A DNA stretch of 53,464 nucleotides, taken from the NCBI GenBank assembly GCA_020633125.1, contig JACKEH010000029.1, positions 1 through 53,464 of the forward strand, read 5' to 3'. Positions within the stretch are counted from its first letter, which is position 1. Each line of letters starts with the position of its first letter. Under the pieces are notes generated by a model. The model worked only from the letters and a program-made list of their open reading frames with translations, was not told the DNA's origin and made no database searches. Shown here piece by piece: positions 26,586-34,930 of the stretch. Source of the stretch: Sandaracinus sp. (lineage in GTDB: Bacteria > Myxococcota_A > Polyangia > Polyangiales > Houyiibacteriaceae). The position numbers and the translations under genes were made by a program.

Positions 26586-27932
26586 TCAGTGCACGTGGCC
26601 ATCGTGCACCTCTCCGCCGCCGCCCTTGGCCAGATGCACCAACGCGGCCCCTTCGAGCACCACGGCGTCTTCGGCCGTGACCCCTTCGGTGAGCAAGACC
26701 TGGTCGCCAGCGCGAACGCCGACGCTCACGTCGCGTTCGAGGAACTCGTCGTCCGCGACACGAAGCACGACGATGCGGCGACCGTCGAGGTCGAGCACCG
26801 CTGCGCGTGGCACGAGGAAGCCTTCGCGCACCTCGCCGAAGGTGAGCTCGGCGTTCGCGGCGGCGCCCACACGCACGGCCGGATCGGCGTCGACGGCGAA
26901 GCGCACGTCGACGGTGCGGGTGTGGGGATCGACGACGCGGCCGACGTCCACGAGGCGCTCGAGCGGGCGCGTGTGGGTCTCGCCCGCGAGGCGAAAGAAG
27001 CCGCGTGGGCTCGGTCCGAGCGTGGGCGCCCAGGTCTCCGGGACCGAGACCACGACCCAACGTTCGCCTTCGCCGACGACACGAAAGAGCGGCGTGTGCG
27101 CGGCGACGGTCTGGCCGTCCGACACGAAGGTGGCGTCGATCACACCGTCGATCGCGGCGACCACGCGCCAGCCCGCGCCACCGCGCCCGCCTCGAGCGCT
27201 TCCGGCGAAGGCGCTCGTCTGCCTCGCGGAGGCGAGCGCGGCTTCGGCGACGCCGAGGTCCCGCTCGGCGTCCACGACGCGGCGCTCGGGCACGGCACCC
27301 TCCGCGAGCAAGGCGCGGGCACGGTCGAGCGCGAGGCGCGCGGCTTCGACGTCGGCGGTCGCGCGGGAGAGGTCCGAGGCCACGCGGGTCGTGATCTCCG
27401 GGGCGCTCGGGGTGGGCACGAGGGTGGCGAGCAGCTCGCCGCGGCGAACGACGGTGCCAGGGCGCGGCAGACCGCCCGGACGCGCGACCAAGCGACCGTC
27501 GACCGGGGCGGCGACGAGCGCGAGCTGATCGGGCGGCGCTTCCACGCGCGCGACGGTGGAGCGCGTCGGGGCCAGGCGGCCCGCGGTCGCTCGGTCGACG
27601 ACGATGCCGAGTCGCCGCTGCGCGTCGGCGTCCAACGCGATCACGTGATCGTCGGGACCGTGCGCGTGACCGTGGTGGTCGCCGTGGCCGTGATCGTCGT
27701 GATCGTGATCGTCGTGGTCCTGATCGTCGTGACCGTCGTGGTCGTGATCGTCGTGGTCGTGATCGTCGTGATCGTGATCGTCGTGGTCGTCGTGACCGTG
27801 ATCGTCGCGACCGTGATCGTCGTGGTCGTGGTCGCCGCCGCGCCGGTGCAGGCCTTCGATTTCCGGAGGTGCGTCTTCCCCGCACGCGAGCAGCAGCGCG
27901 AGGGCCCAGAAGAACAACGGTCGGCGGGTCAT
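26586..27932 (-). CDS. RND periplasmic adaptor with an N-terminal His/Asp metal-binding tract
   Basis: The 448-residue product is a lipoprotein-type membrane-fusion protein (signal ending near LLLAC, about residue 17). Residues about 31-96 are almost entirely His and Asp (repeats such as DHDHDDHDHD). The adaptor core follows: barrel/lipoyl halves at about 110-170 and 240-275, an alpha hairpin at about 175-230, and a beta barrel with DVGRVVDPHTRTVDVRF. The C-terminus ends in another short His cluster (HDGHVH). The tract probably binds transition metal and hands it to the pump. The ATG at 27932 overlaps the stop of the outer-membrane gene (ATGA), with a GGGGAG ribosome site upstream. Confidence 0.92.
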   Translation of the reverse strand: MTRRPLFFWALALLLACGEDAPPEIEGLHRRGGDHDHDDHGRDDHGHDDHDDHDHDDHDHDDHDHDGHDDQDHDDHDHDDHGHGDHHGHAHGPDDHVIALDADAQRRLGIVVDRATAGRLAPTRSTVARVEAPPDQLALVAAPVDGRLVARPGGLPRPGTVVRRGELLATLVPTPSAPEITTRVASDLSRATADVEAARLALDRARALLAEGAVPERRVVDAERDLGVAEAALASARQTSAFAGSARGGRGGAGWRVVAAIDGVIDATFVSDGQTVAAHTPLFRVVGEGERWVVVSVPETWAPTLGPSPRGFFRLAGETHTRPLERLVDVGRVVDPHTRTVDVRFAVDADPAVRVGAAANAELTFGEVREGFLVPRAAVLDLDGRRIVVLRVADDEFLERDVSVGVRAGDQVLLTEGVTAEDAVVLEGAALVHLAKGGGGEVHDGHVH

Positions 27933-29113
27933 CGCCACTCTCCCCGAGCCAGGCGCAATCGCAGGTCCGCGCGTCGCAGCGCGAGGGCCAGCGCGAGCGC
28001 GCGGTCGGCGACCTCCACCACGAGGCGTCGTGCGTCGACGATCTCCACGAAGCTCGCTTCTCCGGCGGCGTGGCGCGCGAGCGCGGCGCGAAGCACCCGC
28101 TCGGCCTCCTCACGAGCCCGCGCGAAGCTCTGGTGCTCGGTGGCGAAGAGCGCACGTTCCGCGGTCGCCGCGTCCAGCTCGGTGCGGACCCGGAGCTCGG
28201 TCGCTCGGGCGAGGGACTCGAGCTGCGCGGCGGCCTCCGAACGACCCCGCGCGCTCTGGCCGCGCTCGGCGATCGGCAGGGTGAGCGACGCGGCGACGAC
28301 GTATCCGTCGCCGTTGCCGCCGATCTGCCGTTGGTGCAGCCAGCCGGCTTCGACCTCGAGGTCGGGCCACGCGGCGCGTCGCGCGTGGCGGCGTGCGCGG
28401 CTCGCGGCCTCGAGCGCGCGGTCCAGCGCGGCGACCCGGCGCTCCCGGACTTCCTCCCACGTGGTGTCCGGAGGGGCCTCCGACGGCGTCACGGTGCCGT
28501 TCAGCTCCGGCACACTCTCGACCGCGAGCCACGCCGCGAGCTGCGCGCGGGCTCGCAACGCGAGGCTCTCGGCCTCCACGCGTGTCGCACGCACGAGCGC
28601 GGCTTCGAGTCGAAGGCGCTGCGCTTCGGCGGTCGCCCGCTCGCCGGCGCGCGCCTCGGCCTCGGCACGTCGTGCGGCCTCGTCGAAGACCTCGCCGAGC
28701 GCGCGAAGGGTTTCGGCGCGCTCGCTCGCCGCCAGGGCTTCGTAGAACGCGTCGAGCGCGGCCGACACGGCGCGGGCGCGTTCTTCTTGGGCGGCCCAGG
28801 CCGCGAGGTGTGCTTCGAAACGCGCGAGCTGGCGCTCCGCCCCGCGAAGACCGGAGAGCGGCAGTCGCCACCCGACGCGGAGCTGATCTTGGGATTGCGC
28901 GCCGTCGCCGAAGAGCTGTTGGCGCTCGAACGAGACGTTCGGATCGGGAAGGCGACCCGCACCGGCGGCGTCGGCTTCGGCGTTCGCGGCGGCAAACGCA
29001 GCGAGCGCGGCTTCGGGCTGCGCGGAGGCGGCGCGTACGACGTCGGCTTCGGCCCATTGGGCCTGGGCGGGCGCGCTGAGCGCGAGCAGGAGCAACGAAA
29101 GGAGTCGCGGCAT
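27929..29113 (-). CDS. TolC/CzcC-family outer-membrane efflux protein
   Basis: The 394-residue product has a signal peptide (cleaved near APAQAQ, residue 19) and two rounds of long alpha-helical hairpins. The Ala/Glu-rich heptads, the LPDPNVSFE and LRVGWRLPLSG motifs, and a C-terminal repeat (VVAASLTLPI) are typical of outer-membrane factors. It forms the channel through which the RND pump expels metal. The start at 29113 is chosen at the signal peptide. It is translationally coupled to the adaptor by a four-base overlap. Confidence 0.88.
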   Translation of the reverse strand: MPRLLSLLLLALSAPAQAQWAEADVVRAASAQPEAALAAFAAANAEADAAGAGRLPDPNVSFERQQLFGDGAQSQDQLRVGWRLPLSGLRGAERQLARFEAHLAAWAAQEERARAVSAALDAFYEALAASERAETLRALGEVFDEAARRAEAEARAGERATAEAQRLRLEAALVRATRVEAESLALRARAQLAAWLAVESVPELNGTVTPSEAPPDTTWEEVRERRVAALDRALEAASRARRHARRAAWPDLEVEAGWLHQRQIGGNGDGYVVAASLTLPIAERGQSARGRSEAAAQLESLARATELRVRTELDAATAERALFATEHQSFARAREEAERVLRAALARHAAGEASFVEIVDARRLVVEVADRALALALALRRADLRLRLARGEWR

Positions 29114-29302
29114 GGCGAGACCAGGAGTCAGAGGGGAACGGCCGCGCGGACGCGGGCGCGTCATGGGGTGGCGAGACGAGTGAGCGCGCGATCTCGGGTC
29201 GAGAGGCGCTCGAGGACGCACGCGAAGCGACGAACGTCGCTGCGTGGCGGATGGCACGAGAGCGCGCGCGTGCGTGCACGGCGCGTTCGTCGCTCGCTCG
29301 TC

Positions 29303-30007
29303 TCAGGCTCTCGGTGGACGCTCGAGCGTCTGCTCGAGATCACGCCCGTCGCGAGGACGTCGTGTCTCGCCGAACGCCTGCACCCGTGGCGCGTTCCACA
29401 CCCAGAGCGCGCTCGGCGTGCCTACGGGAAGCATCGGCGGCATCGCGTGCGAGTGGCCCTGGGAGAGTGGCGCGTGCGGGCAATGCCCCTCGTGATCGGG
29501 CTCGGAGCATGGGCGGGGAAGCACGACCGTCGTGTGCCGCTCGCCGGTGTCGCTCGTCTCCCGGGTCTCTCGCTCGCTCGTGTCGGGCCGCGTCGGGACG
29601 TCCGCGAGGGTTTGGCGCGTCGCGTGCGCGGGGCTCGTCTGCGTTTCGCGCGCGTGCGCTTCGTGTGCGCGGTCGCCGTCCGCTCCGCGTGCGCGGGCGT
29701 GGGCGCCGTGACCGCCGTGCGCGTGTGCTTCGTGTGCGCGGGCGCGACTGCCGTGCGCGTGCGCTTCGTGTGCGCGGGCGTGGGCACCGGCGTGGCCGTG
29801 ACTTCCGCGGCTCTCGTGCGCGTGACCGCCGTGCCCGTGGTCCCGCGTCGGACGCCCGTGGCCGGCATGGGCCCGCCCGTCGTCTTCGAAGACGAGGTGG
29901 CAGTGCGAGTGCATCCCGTGGGTGCCGTCCACCAGGTCGGCCACGCCGTGCTGCACTCCCGGAAGGAGCACCACGCCGAGGAAGAGACTGGCGAGCAGGG
30001 GCCGCAC
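29303..30007 (-). CDS. Exported histidine-rich protein, first gene of the metal efflux operon
   Basis: The 234-residue product begins with a hydrophobic signal segment. Residues about 30-130 are packed with His in short HAH, HGHGGHAH and AHEAHAHG repeats, and there are a few cysteines (HCHLVFE, PCSEPDHEGHCPH). It lies 189 bases upstream of the CzcC-like gene on the same strand. By composition and position it is a likely periplasmic metal buffer. The start is GTG with a weak ribosome site. No enzymatic domain is recognised; the Cys/His pattern could be read as a second metal site. Confidence 0.72.
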   Translation of the reverse strand: MRPLLASLFLGVVLLPGVQHGVADLVDGTHGMHSHCHLVFEDDGRAHAGHGRPTRDHGHGGHAHESRGSHGHAGAHARAHEAHAHGSRARAHEAHAHGGHGAHARARGADGDRAHEAHARETQTSPAHATRQTLADVPTRPDTSERETRETSDTGERHTTVVLPRPCSEPDHEGHCPHAPLSQGHSHAMPPMLPVGTPSALWVWNAPRVQAFGETRRPRDGRDLEQTLERPPRA

Positions 30008-30173
30008 GAGGCTGGTCTATCCGGCCGGTCGGGGGTCGGACAAGGGGAGAGCCGGACTTGTATCCGAGTTGCATTCCCCCTTCGGTCGCGAGTGGCTCGG
30101 AGGCCGAGGCTCGCGGGTGACCTCGTCGCGCGGCTCGGCTCGAACTTTCCGGGTGTTGTAGTACGACCCCTCC

Positions 30174-31085
30174 ATGCGCGCGCTCGCCGGGATCGCCTTC
30201 GCCGTGGTGTGGCTCGTCGGAAGCGTCGCCAACGCCCAGGCACCGGACGGCGAGACGGTCGCGGACACCGCCACCGTCGCGGACACGGACACCGACACCG
30301 TCGCGGACACGGACACCGTCGCGGACACGGACACCGTCGCGGACACGGACACCGACACCGTCGCGGACACCGACACCGCCACGGACACCGCCACGGACAC
30401 CGCCACGGACACCGCCACCGTCACGGCTACCGCCACCGCCACCGACACGCTCGATCCGGAAGTCACCCGAGCCGCGCCCCCGAGCCCTCCGGCGCTCGGC
30501 CCGTCGTTGGCACTCCAACGCGACGACCGACCCGAGCGCCTCGAGCTCGCCCTCCAACACGCTGCGTTCGCCTTCGACGGACCGAGCTTTCTGAGCGCGC
30601 AACGCGCCGCCCTCGTCGCCGTCTTCGAGGCGTATTGCGGGTTCGGCAACCTCCTGCAGAACCAACCCTCGCGCCTCGAGATCGGCCTCGGCATCGGTTG
30701 CCTCGTCGGCGCCGCCACGCTCACCTACGTCGCGTTTCGTGGCTTCGTGCGCCCTCGCGGACCGGCCGAGGCCCACACGCGCTACGAGCGTTTCTACGCC
30801 GCACGCCGGGAAGGCCTGACCTTCGACGAGCTCGCCGCGACCGAAGCCGCCCTCGAGACCGCCGCGCGCGCCGACCGCCGTCGCCGTCTGGTCGGCGGCG
30901 TGTTCGGCTTCCTGAACTTCGTCGCCGCGGGCGTCTTGATCACGCTCGTCGCCCGCGACGTGCTCGACTCCCGCGTCGGCACCTCGATCGCGACCGGCAC
31001 TGCGGTCGTCGGCGTCCTCGGCGTGACCGCGCTGGCGATCCGCGGTCCCTCCGAGCGCGCGCTCGCCGGATACCGCGGACACTGA
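30174..31085 (+). CDS. Membrane protein with N-terminal Asp-Thr repeat tract
   Basis: The 303-residue product has a signal peptide (cleaved near NAQA, about residue 22), then a tract of Ala-Asp-Thr/Asp-Thr/Val-Ala-Asp-Thr repeats (about 28-92). A linker follows, then three hydrophobic helices (about 168-188, 239-260, 268-289). The repeat is encoded by GACACC/GACACG units like those in the non-coding tract at 23303-23462. It is divergent from the metal efflux operon, across a 166-base shared promoter region. The function is unknown; the acidic tract would face the periplasm and could bind cations. Confidence 0.72.
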   Translation: MRALAGIAFAVVWLVGSVANAQAPDGETVADTATVADTDTDTVADTDTVADTDTVADTDTDTVADTDTATDTATDTATDTATVTATATATDTLDPEVTRAAPPSPPALGPSLALQRDDRPERLELALQHAAFAFDGPSFLSAQRAALVAVFEAYCGFGNLLQNQPSRLEIGLGIGCLVGAATLTYVAFRGFVRPRGPAEAHTRYERFYAARREGLTFDELAATEAALETAARADRRRRLVGGVFGFLNFVAAGVLITLVARDVLDSRVGTSIATGTAVVGVLGVTALAIRGPSERALAGYRGH

Positions 31086-31115
31086 GCGAGCCGCAGGAGC
31101 GAAAGCGCGCGGACG

Positions 31116-32459
31116 CTAATGAATGCAGCGCGCGGGGCATTCGCGCGGCAGGTTCGTCTGAAAGAGGCCCGGCGGCTGCCACGGCAGCGGGAGCGGGTCG
31201 ACGCAGGCGTCACGCACTTCGTGTCGTGTGCCCTCGTAGCGAAACGTGAGCCTCAACGGCGCGGCGCCGGCCGCGCACCACGCCTCGACCGCCGCACGAA
31301 GCGACGCGGGATGCCAGAGCAACGAACGCGCGTGGTCTTTCAATTGCTCGGCACCACGCAACTCGGGCCCGACCTCGAGGCCTTCCACGCGCACGTAGGG
31401 ATCGGACGCGCGCACCGACTCCGGCACCAGCAGGTGGTTCCAACAGCCCTCGTCGACGCGAAGGTTCGAGAGCATCGCCGCCGCGTGATGGAACTGAAGT
31501 CCGAGGTAGGGCGTCGTCCCCGAGAGCAACAAGAGCCCGAGCGGCACCCACGCGCCCGGCCGTCCTCGTTCGAGGTTCGCCAACCGACCCTCGAGCGCTC
31601 CGTCCCGTCGTGTGACGAGCGCGACGACGTAGCCGCCCAAGAGGAGCCAGAGCGAGAGCTCGACCAACTGCCACGCGGGATACGGGATCCAGTGATCGCG
31701 AAAATACGCCGCCGCGCTCACCGCCGCGGGCACCAGCCCGACCGCAAGCACCACGCGGCGTCGCGTGCGCCACGTGCGACCGAGGTGCGCCAGGTCCTCG
31801 TCGCGCAAGAAGCCGATCCAACCCGGCAACATCACCCACGCGAACGCGGGCGCGAAGACGATCGTCAGCGGCAGATGCATCGCGAGCGCGAGCAAGAGCG
31901 CCCACGCCGGCCGCACGAGCGCGAGCAGACCGAGCGTGGCTTCGACCACGAGGAAGAGCCGCGGCCAAAACGCGCCGAGCGCGTCGTCGGGGAGAGGCAC
32001 GCTCCAGTTCTCGGCGAGCAAGCGCATGCCGCCGGTCGCGCAGCTCACCGCGGGGTCGAGGAAGTCGCGGTTGGTCTTGTGAAAGGCCGCGAGCAGATAG
32101 ACGCCGAGCGTCAGCAGACGAAGCGCGCGCGCGTGCGTTCGATCGTCGCCGACGCGTGCGAGCACGAGCGCGCTGCCCGCGGCCAGCACGAGCACCACCG
32201 ATTGCGTGAGCTGATCGCCGAGCCCGACGAGCGTCGCCAGCTTGGCCACGACGACGACGCAGAAGCTCGCGTAGAAGCGACCCGAGCCCGGCGTCGGAGG
32301 GGCCACGAGCAACGAGAGCGCGGCCGCTGCGAGCCCCAGGTTGGGAACGATCCACGTCACGCGATGCGCGTCGGGGAGGGTGAGGTGCACCAGGAGCGCG
32401 ACGCCGAACGCACGACACCACACGCGCCAACGAAGCGGCATCGACGGCGTTTCGGGCAT
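31116..32459 (-). CDS. HTTM-like multi-pass membrane protein
   Basis: The 447-residue protein has about nine hydrophobic helices in its first ~330 residues and a soluble tail. FHKTNRDFLDP and the helix arrangement resemble HTTM domains (the membrane part of vitamin-K-dependent gamma-carboxylase and bacterial relatives). The C-terminal ~120 residues are soluble and contain a few cysteines (CWNHLL, EVRDACVDP, PRECPARCIH). No function can be assigned. The ATG at 32459 is chosen because it is followed directly by the first membrane segment; a second ATG six codons later is possible. Confidence 0.65.
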   Translation of the reverse strand: MPETPSMPLRWRVWCRAFGVALLVHLTLPDAHRVTWIVPNLGLAAAALSLLVAPPTPGSGRFYASFCVVVVAKLATLVGLGDQLTQSVVLVLAAGSALVLARVGDDRTHARALRLLTLGVYLLAAFHKTNRDFLDPAVSCATGGMRLLAENWSVPLPDDALGAFWPRLFLVVEATLGLLALVRPAWALLLALAMHLPLTIVFAPAFAWVMLPGWIGFLRDEDLAHLGRTWRTRRRVVLAVGLVPAAVSAAAYFRDHWIPYPAWQLVELSLWLLLGGYVVALVTRRDGALEGRLANLERGRPGAWVPLGLLLLSGTTPYLGLQFHHAAAMLSNLRVDEGCWNHLLVPESVRASDPYVRVEGLEVGPELRGAEQLKDHARSLLWHPASLRAAVEAWCAAGAAPLRLTFRYEGTRHEVRDACVDPLPLPWQPPGLFQTNLPRECPARCIH

Positions 32460-32554
32460 CACGCGCGGAACGCTACACCGAGGACGGACTGCGAACGCCG
32501 CTCGTGTGCGTTTCGCGACAATCCTTCGTCGGAGGCGGGGAATAGTCCTGCTAG

Positions 32555-32714
32555 TACCTCGCCACAGGAGTCTTGACCGGTTCAGGGTGGAGGATCGGCC
32601 TCGAGGTCGGTTCTGCACCGACGAAGGACAGGCCGAAGCCTATTCGAGGAGGCGCGGGGCCGAGATCGAGGTCGAGGACCGCCATCAACCGGTCAAGACT
32701 CCTGTGGAGAGGTA
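32555..32714. mobile_element. MITE-like element with 26-bp terminal inverted repeats and TA flanks
   Basis: The arm 32557-32582 (starts CCTCGCCACAGG, ends GACCGGTT) is repeated inverted at 32687-32712 with one mismatch. Both ends are bordered by TA (32555-32556 and 32713-32714), the target duplication of IS630/Tc1-mariner elements. The ~104-base interior has no reading frame for a transposase. It lies in the upstream region of the lipoprotein gene at 32726. Confidence 0.78.
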
Positions 32715-32725
32715 CGAGTACCCAC

Positions 32726-33247
32726 ATGCTCCGCGTCGCCACGTTCCTGCTCGTGCTCGGCTGCGTCGCCGATCGGAGCGGCTTCGCCCCGCGGGTTCGG
32801 CCCGACGGCGGCGTGCGCGAGAACGCGGGGATCGACGCTGCCGTGCCGCGCGACGCCGAGGTACCGGAGGACGCGGGCTTCGACGCAGGCTTCGACGCAG
32901 GCGTCGATGCCGGCTTCGATGCGGGCGTCGACGCGGGCTCGGACGGCGGCACCGACGCGGGCCCGACGGACGAGATGCGGTGCCGCGAGCGTTTCGGCGA
33001 CGCGCCCGGCTTCCAGCTCTGCGCCGCGTCGACCGATGTCTGCGAGCTCTACGTTCGCTTCGAACGACCCGACAACAACTGCGACGCCGTCTGTTCGCGC
33101 CGTGGCGCGACCTGCATCGCCTCGTACGACGACGGCGACCCGAACGATTGCGAGCGCGGCGGGCAGGTCGAGTGCGGCGGGAACTTCCAGGACCGCATCT
33201 GCCTCTGCGGACCCGACGACGACGACGACGGTCGCGGTCGCGACTGA
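32726..33247 (+). CDS. Small DAG-linker lipoprotein with cysteine-rich domain
   Basis: The 173-residue product has a lipoprotein signal ending at LLVLGC (about residue 12). A linker of Asp-Ala-Gly and Val-Asp-Ala-Gly repeats (about 42-78) follows, then a compact domain with eight or more cysteines (RCRERF, QLCAAS, VCELYV, NCDAVCSRRGATC, CERGGQVECGG, ICLCG) ending in an acidic tail. The cysteines imply a disulfide-bonded extracellular module. The function is unknown. The ATG is only 11 bases after the MITE-like element, which may now supply its promoter or leader. Confidence 0.7.
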   Translation: MLRVATFLLVLGCVADRSGFAPRVRPDGGVRENAGIDAAVPRDAEVPEDAGFDAGFDAGVDAGFDAGVDAGSDGGTDAGPTDEMRCRERFGDAPGFQLCAASTDVCELYVRFERPDNNCDAVCSRRGATCIASYDDGDPNDCERGGQVECGGNFQDRICLCGPDDDDDGRGRD

Positions 33248-33327
33248 GCTGGTGCGCGAGCCTCCCGTGGAGGCATCGTTCCACCGCGGCGTAGCGAAGC
33301 CCCGGAGCTTCGCGTTACAACCTCCCC

Positions 33328-34836
33328 GTGCCCGTCGGCCCCCACCTCCTCGGCACCGATGCCGCCCGCGAGATTGGCTCGCTCGCGCTCAGCGTCGTCC
33401 CCGTCGACAACCCCATGCTCGGGCTTCGCGCCGCGCAATGGCGCAACGCCCTCGTGCGGGTGGGGCTCTCGGTGCCGTTCTGGGCGGTGCACGACGTCGG
33501 CATGCTCGCGTGCGTCGACCCGGCCAGCGTGCCGATCGGACCGCGCGCGATCTTGCAGCGTGTGCAGCTCGCAGGCCCCACCGTGGACGCGCTTCGGGCC
33601 TACGCCGAGACGCTCGCGGAGATCGGCCAGACCGAGGTGATGGAGAAGGCGCGGCAGTGGCGGCTCGGCGACGACCTGCTCGCCGTGCTCCTGCTTCGTG
33701 TGCTCGGGCCGCTCTGGGAGCGCTACCGCGGAAGCCATCTCGCGGTCGGCAACCCCGTGCTCTTGCCGCTCGACCCCGAGGTGTACCGCGAGGTCGATCC
33801 GCAGCTCCCGCAGCTCTTCGGGAGCACCGACCGCAGCGACGACCTCGGCTTCGTGCAGCACGTCGCGCGCGAACGCCTTCGACTCGTGACCGCGATCGAG
33901 CAGGTCGACCTCGACACGCTTCGTTTGCTCGGCATGTTCGGCGCCGAAGCCAACGCGGCGGGCGCGATGCAGATGCTCGACCTGCTCAACGTCTTCGAGT
34001 CGCCCGAAGCGAACGACGTCGTGAACTTCTCGCTCGATCTCTTGCCGAGCGTGCTCGAGACCAAACGCGCGAGCGGGCAGCAGACCTTCAGCGTCGACGG
34101 CTATTCGGGCGTCGAGCGACGCGGCACCCTCGACTCGCTCGTGCTCTCCGAGCTCGCGTTCGACCCCGACCTCTTCGACCGCCGCTTCGTCGAGAACGAG
34201 GTCTTCTATTACGCGCGCGAGAAGCAGCACGAAGAGGACCGCCGCCTTCACTACATCTGCGTGGACGCGAGCGCGTCGATGCGCGGGCAACGCAGCGTCT
34301 TCGCGCGGGGGCTCGCGCTGACGCTCATCAAGAAGCTCCTCCTGCAGGGGGAGGACGTCTACTTCCGCTTCTTCGACTCGCGCCTCTACGACGTGCACCA
34401 CGCGCGTCATGGACGCAGCGACACCGGCGGCATCAGCGTGCCTTACGTGCTCTGCTTCAAGGGCGAGCGCGGTCGAAACTACGCGAAGGTGTTCAGCATG
34501 CTCTCGAGCGAGCTGGATCGCCTCCAGCGACGCGAGCGGCGGCAGCCGATCCTCTACGTGCTCACCCACGCGCAATGCCACGTGCCGATCGACACCATCG
34601 AGCGCCTACGCACCATCGCGCGCCTCTACGGTGTCTTCATGCTGCCGAGCGGCGGCGCGCTGGACCTCGAGTACCTGAGCCGACTGCACACGGTGCAGGT
34701 CGTCGATCAGGCCTCGCTCGGCCAAAAAGACGTGCGCGCCGCGCGTGCGCTCGAGATCGTGGACGACGCGACGAAGGACGAGCGCCGCTCGATGCCGCCG
34801 AAGCCACCCGAGCGCGCGTCGATGCCTCCGACGTGA
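33328..34836 (+). CDS. VWA-domain protein, cytoplasmic
   Basis: The 502-residue product has a helical N-terminal half with no recognised domain and a C-terminal von Willebrand factor A domain (about 305-480). The metal site reads DASASM (D313, S315, S317), followed by EDVYFRFFDSRLYD, FSMLSSELD and YVLTHAQCHVP. There is no signal peptide, so it resembles intracellular VWA proteins (CoxE/YehP-type) that partner with MoxR ATPases; no MoxR gene is present in this window. The start is GTG at 33328 and no strong ribosome site is seen. Confidence 0.72.
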   Translation: MPVGPHLLGTDAAREIGSLALSVVPVDNPMLGLRAAQWRNALVRVGLSVPFWAVHDVGMLACVDPASVPIGPRAILQRVQLAGPTVDALRAYAETLAEIGQTEVMEKARQWRLGDDLLAVLLLRVLGPLWERYRGSHLAVGNPVLLPLDPEVYREVDPQLPQLFGSTDRSDDLGFVQHVARERLRLVTAIEQVDLDTLRLLGMFGAEANAAGAMQMLDLLNVFESPEANDVVNFSLDLLPSVLETKRASGQQTFSVDGYSGVERRGTLDSLVLSELAFDPDLFDRRFVENEVFYYAREKQHEEDRRLHYICVDASASMRGQRSVFARGLALTLIKKLLLQGEDVYFRFFDSRLYDVHHARHGRSDTGGISVPYVLCFKGERGRNYAKVFSMLSSELDRLQRRERRQPILYVLTHAQCHVPIDTIERLRTIARLYGVFMLPSGGALDLEYLSRLHTVQVVDQASLGQKDVRAARALEIVDDATKDERRSMPPKPPERASMPPT

Positions 34837-34859
34837 TCACCGCGTCGTCTTTGCTCGTG

Positions 34860-34899
34860 CCCGTGCCCGCGCCCGTGCCCGTGCCCTCCGTGCCCGTAC
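34860..34899. repeat. CCCGTG hexamer array (degenerate)
   Basis: Four CCCGTG units, one CCCGCG, one interrupting CCCTCCGTG and a final CCCGTA lie in the convergent gap between the VWA gene and the subtilisin gene. Confidence 0.85.
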
Positions 34900-34930
34900 G
34901 CTGCGTCCGGTGTGCCGCAGCGAACGCGTC

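Noticed and set aside
27869..31249. 1126-codon plus-strand open frame across the efflux operon
   Set aside because: It crosses four well-supported minus-strand genes and one plus-strand gene; it is a high-GC artefact.
32555..32714. Rho-independent terminator or riboswitch made by the inverted repeat
   Set aside because: The arms are ~104 bases apart with TA flanks and no U-run, which fits a MITE better; an RNA role remains possible but unsupported.
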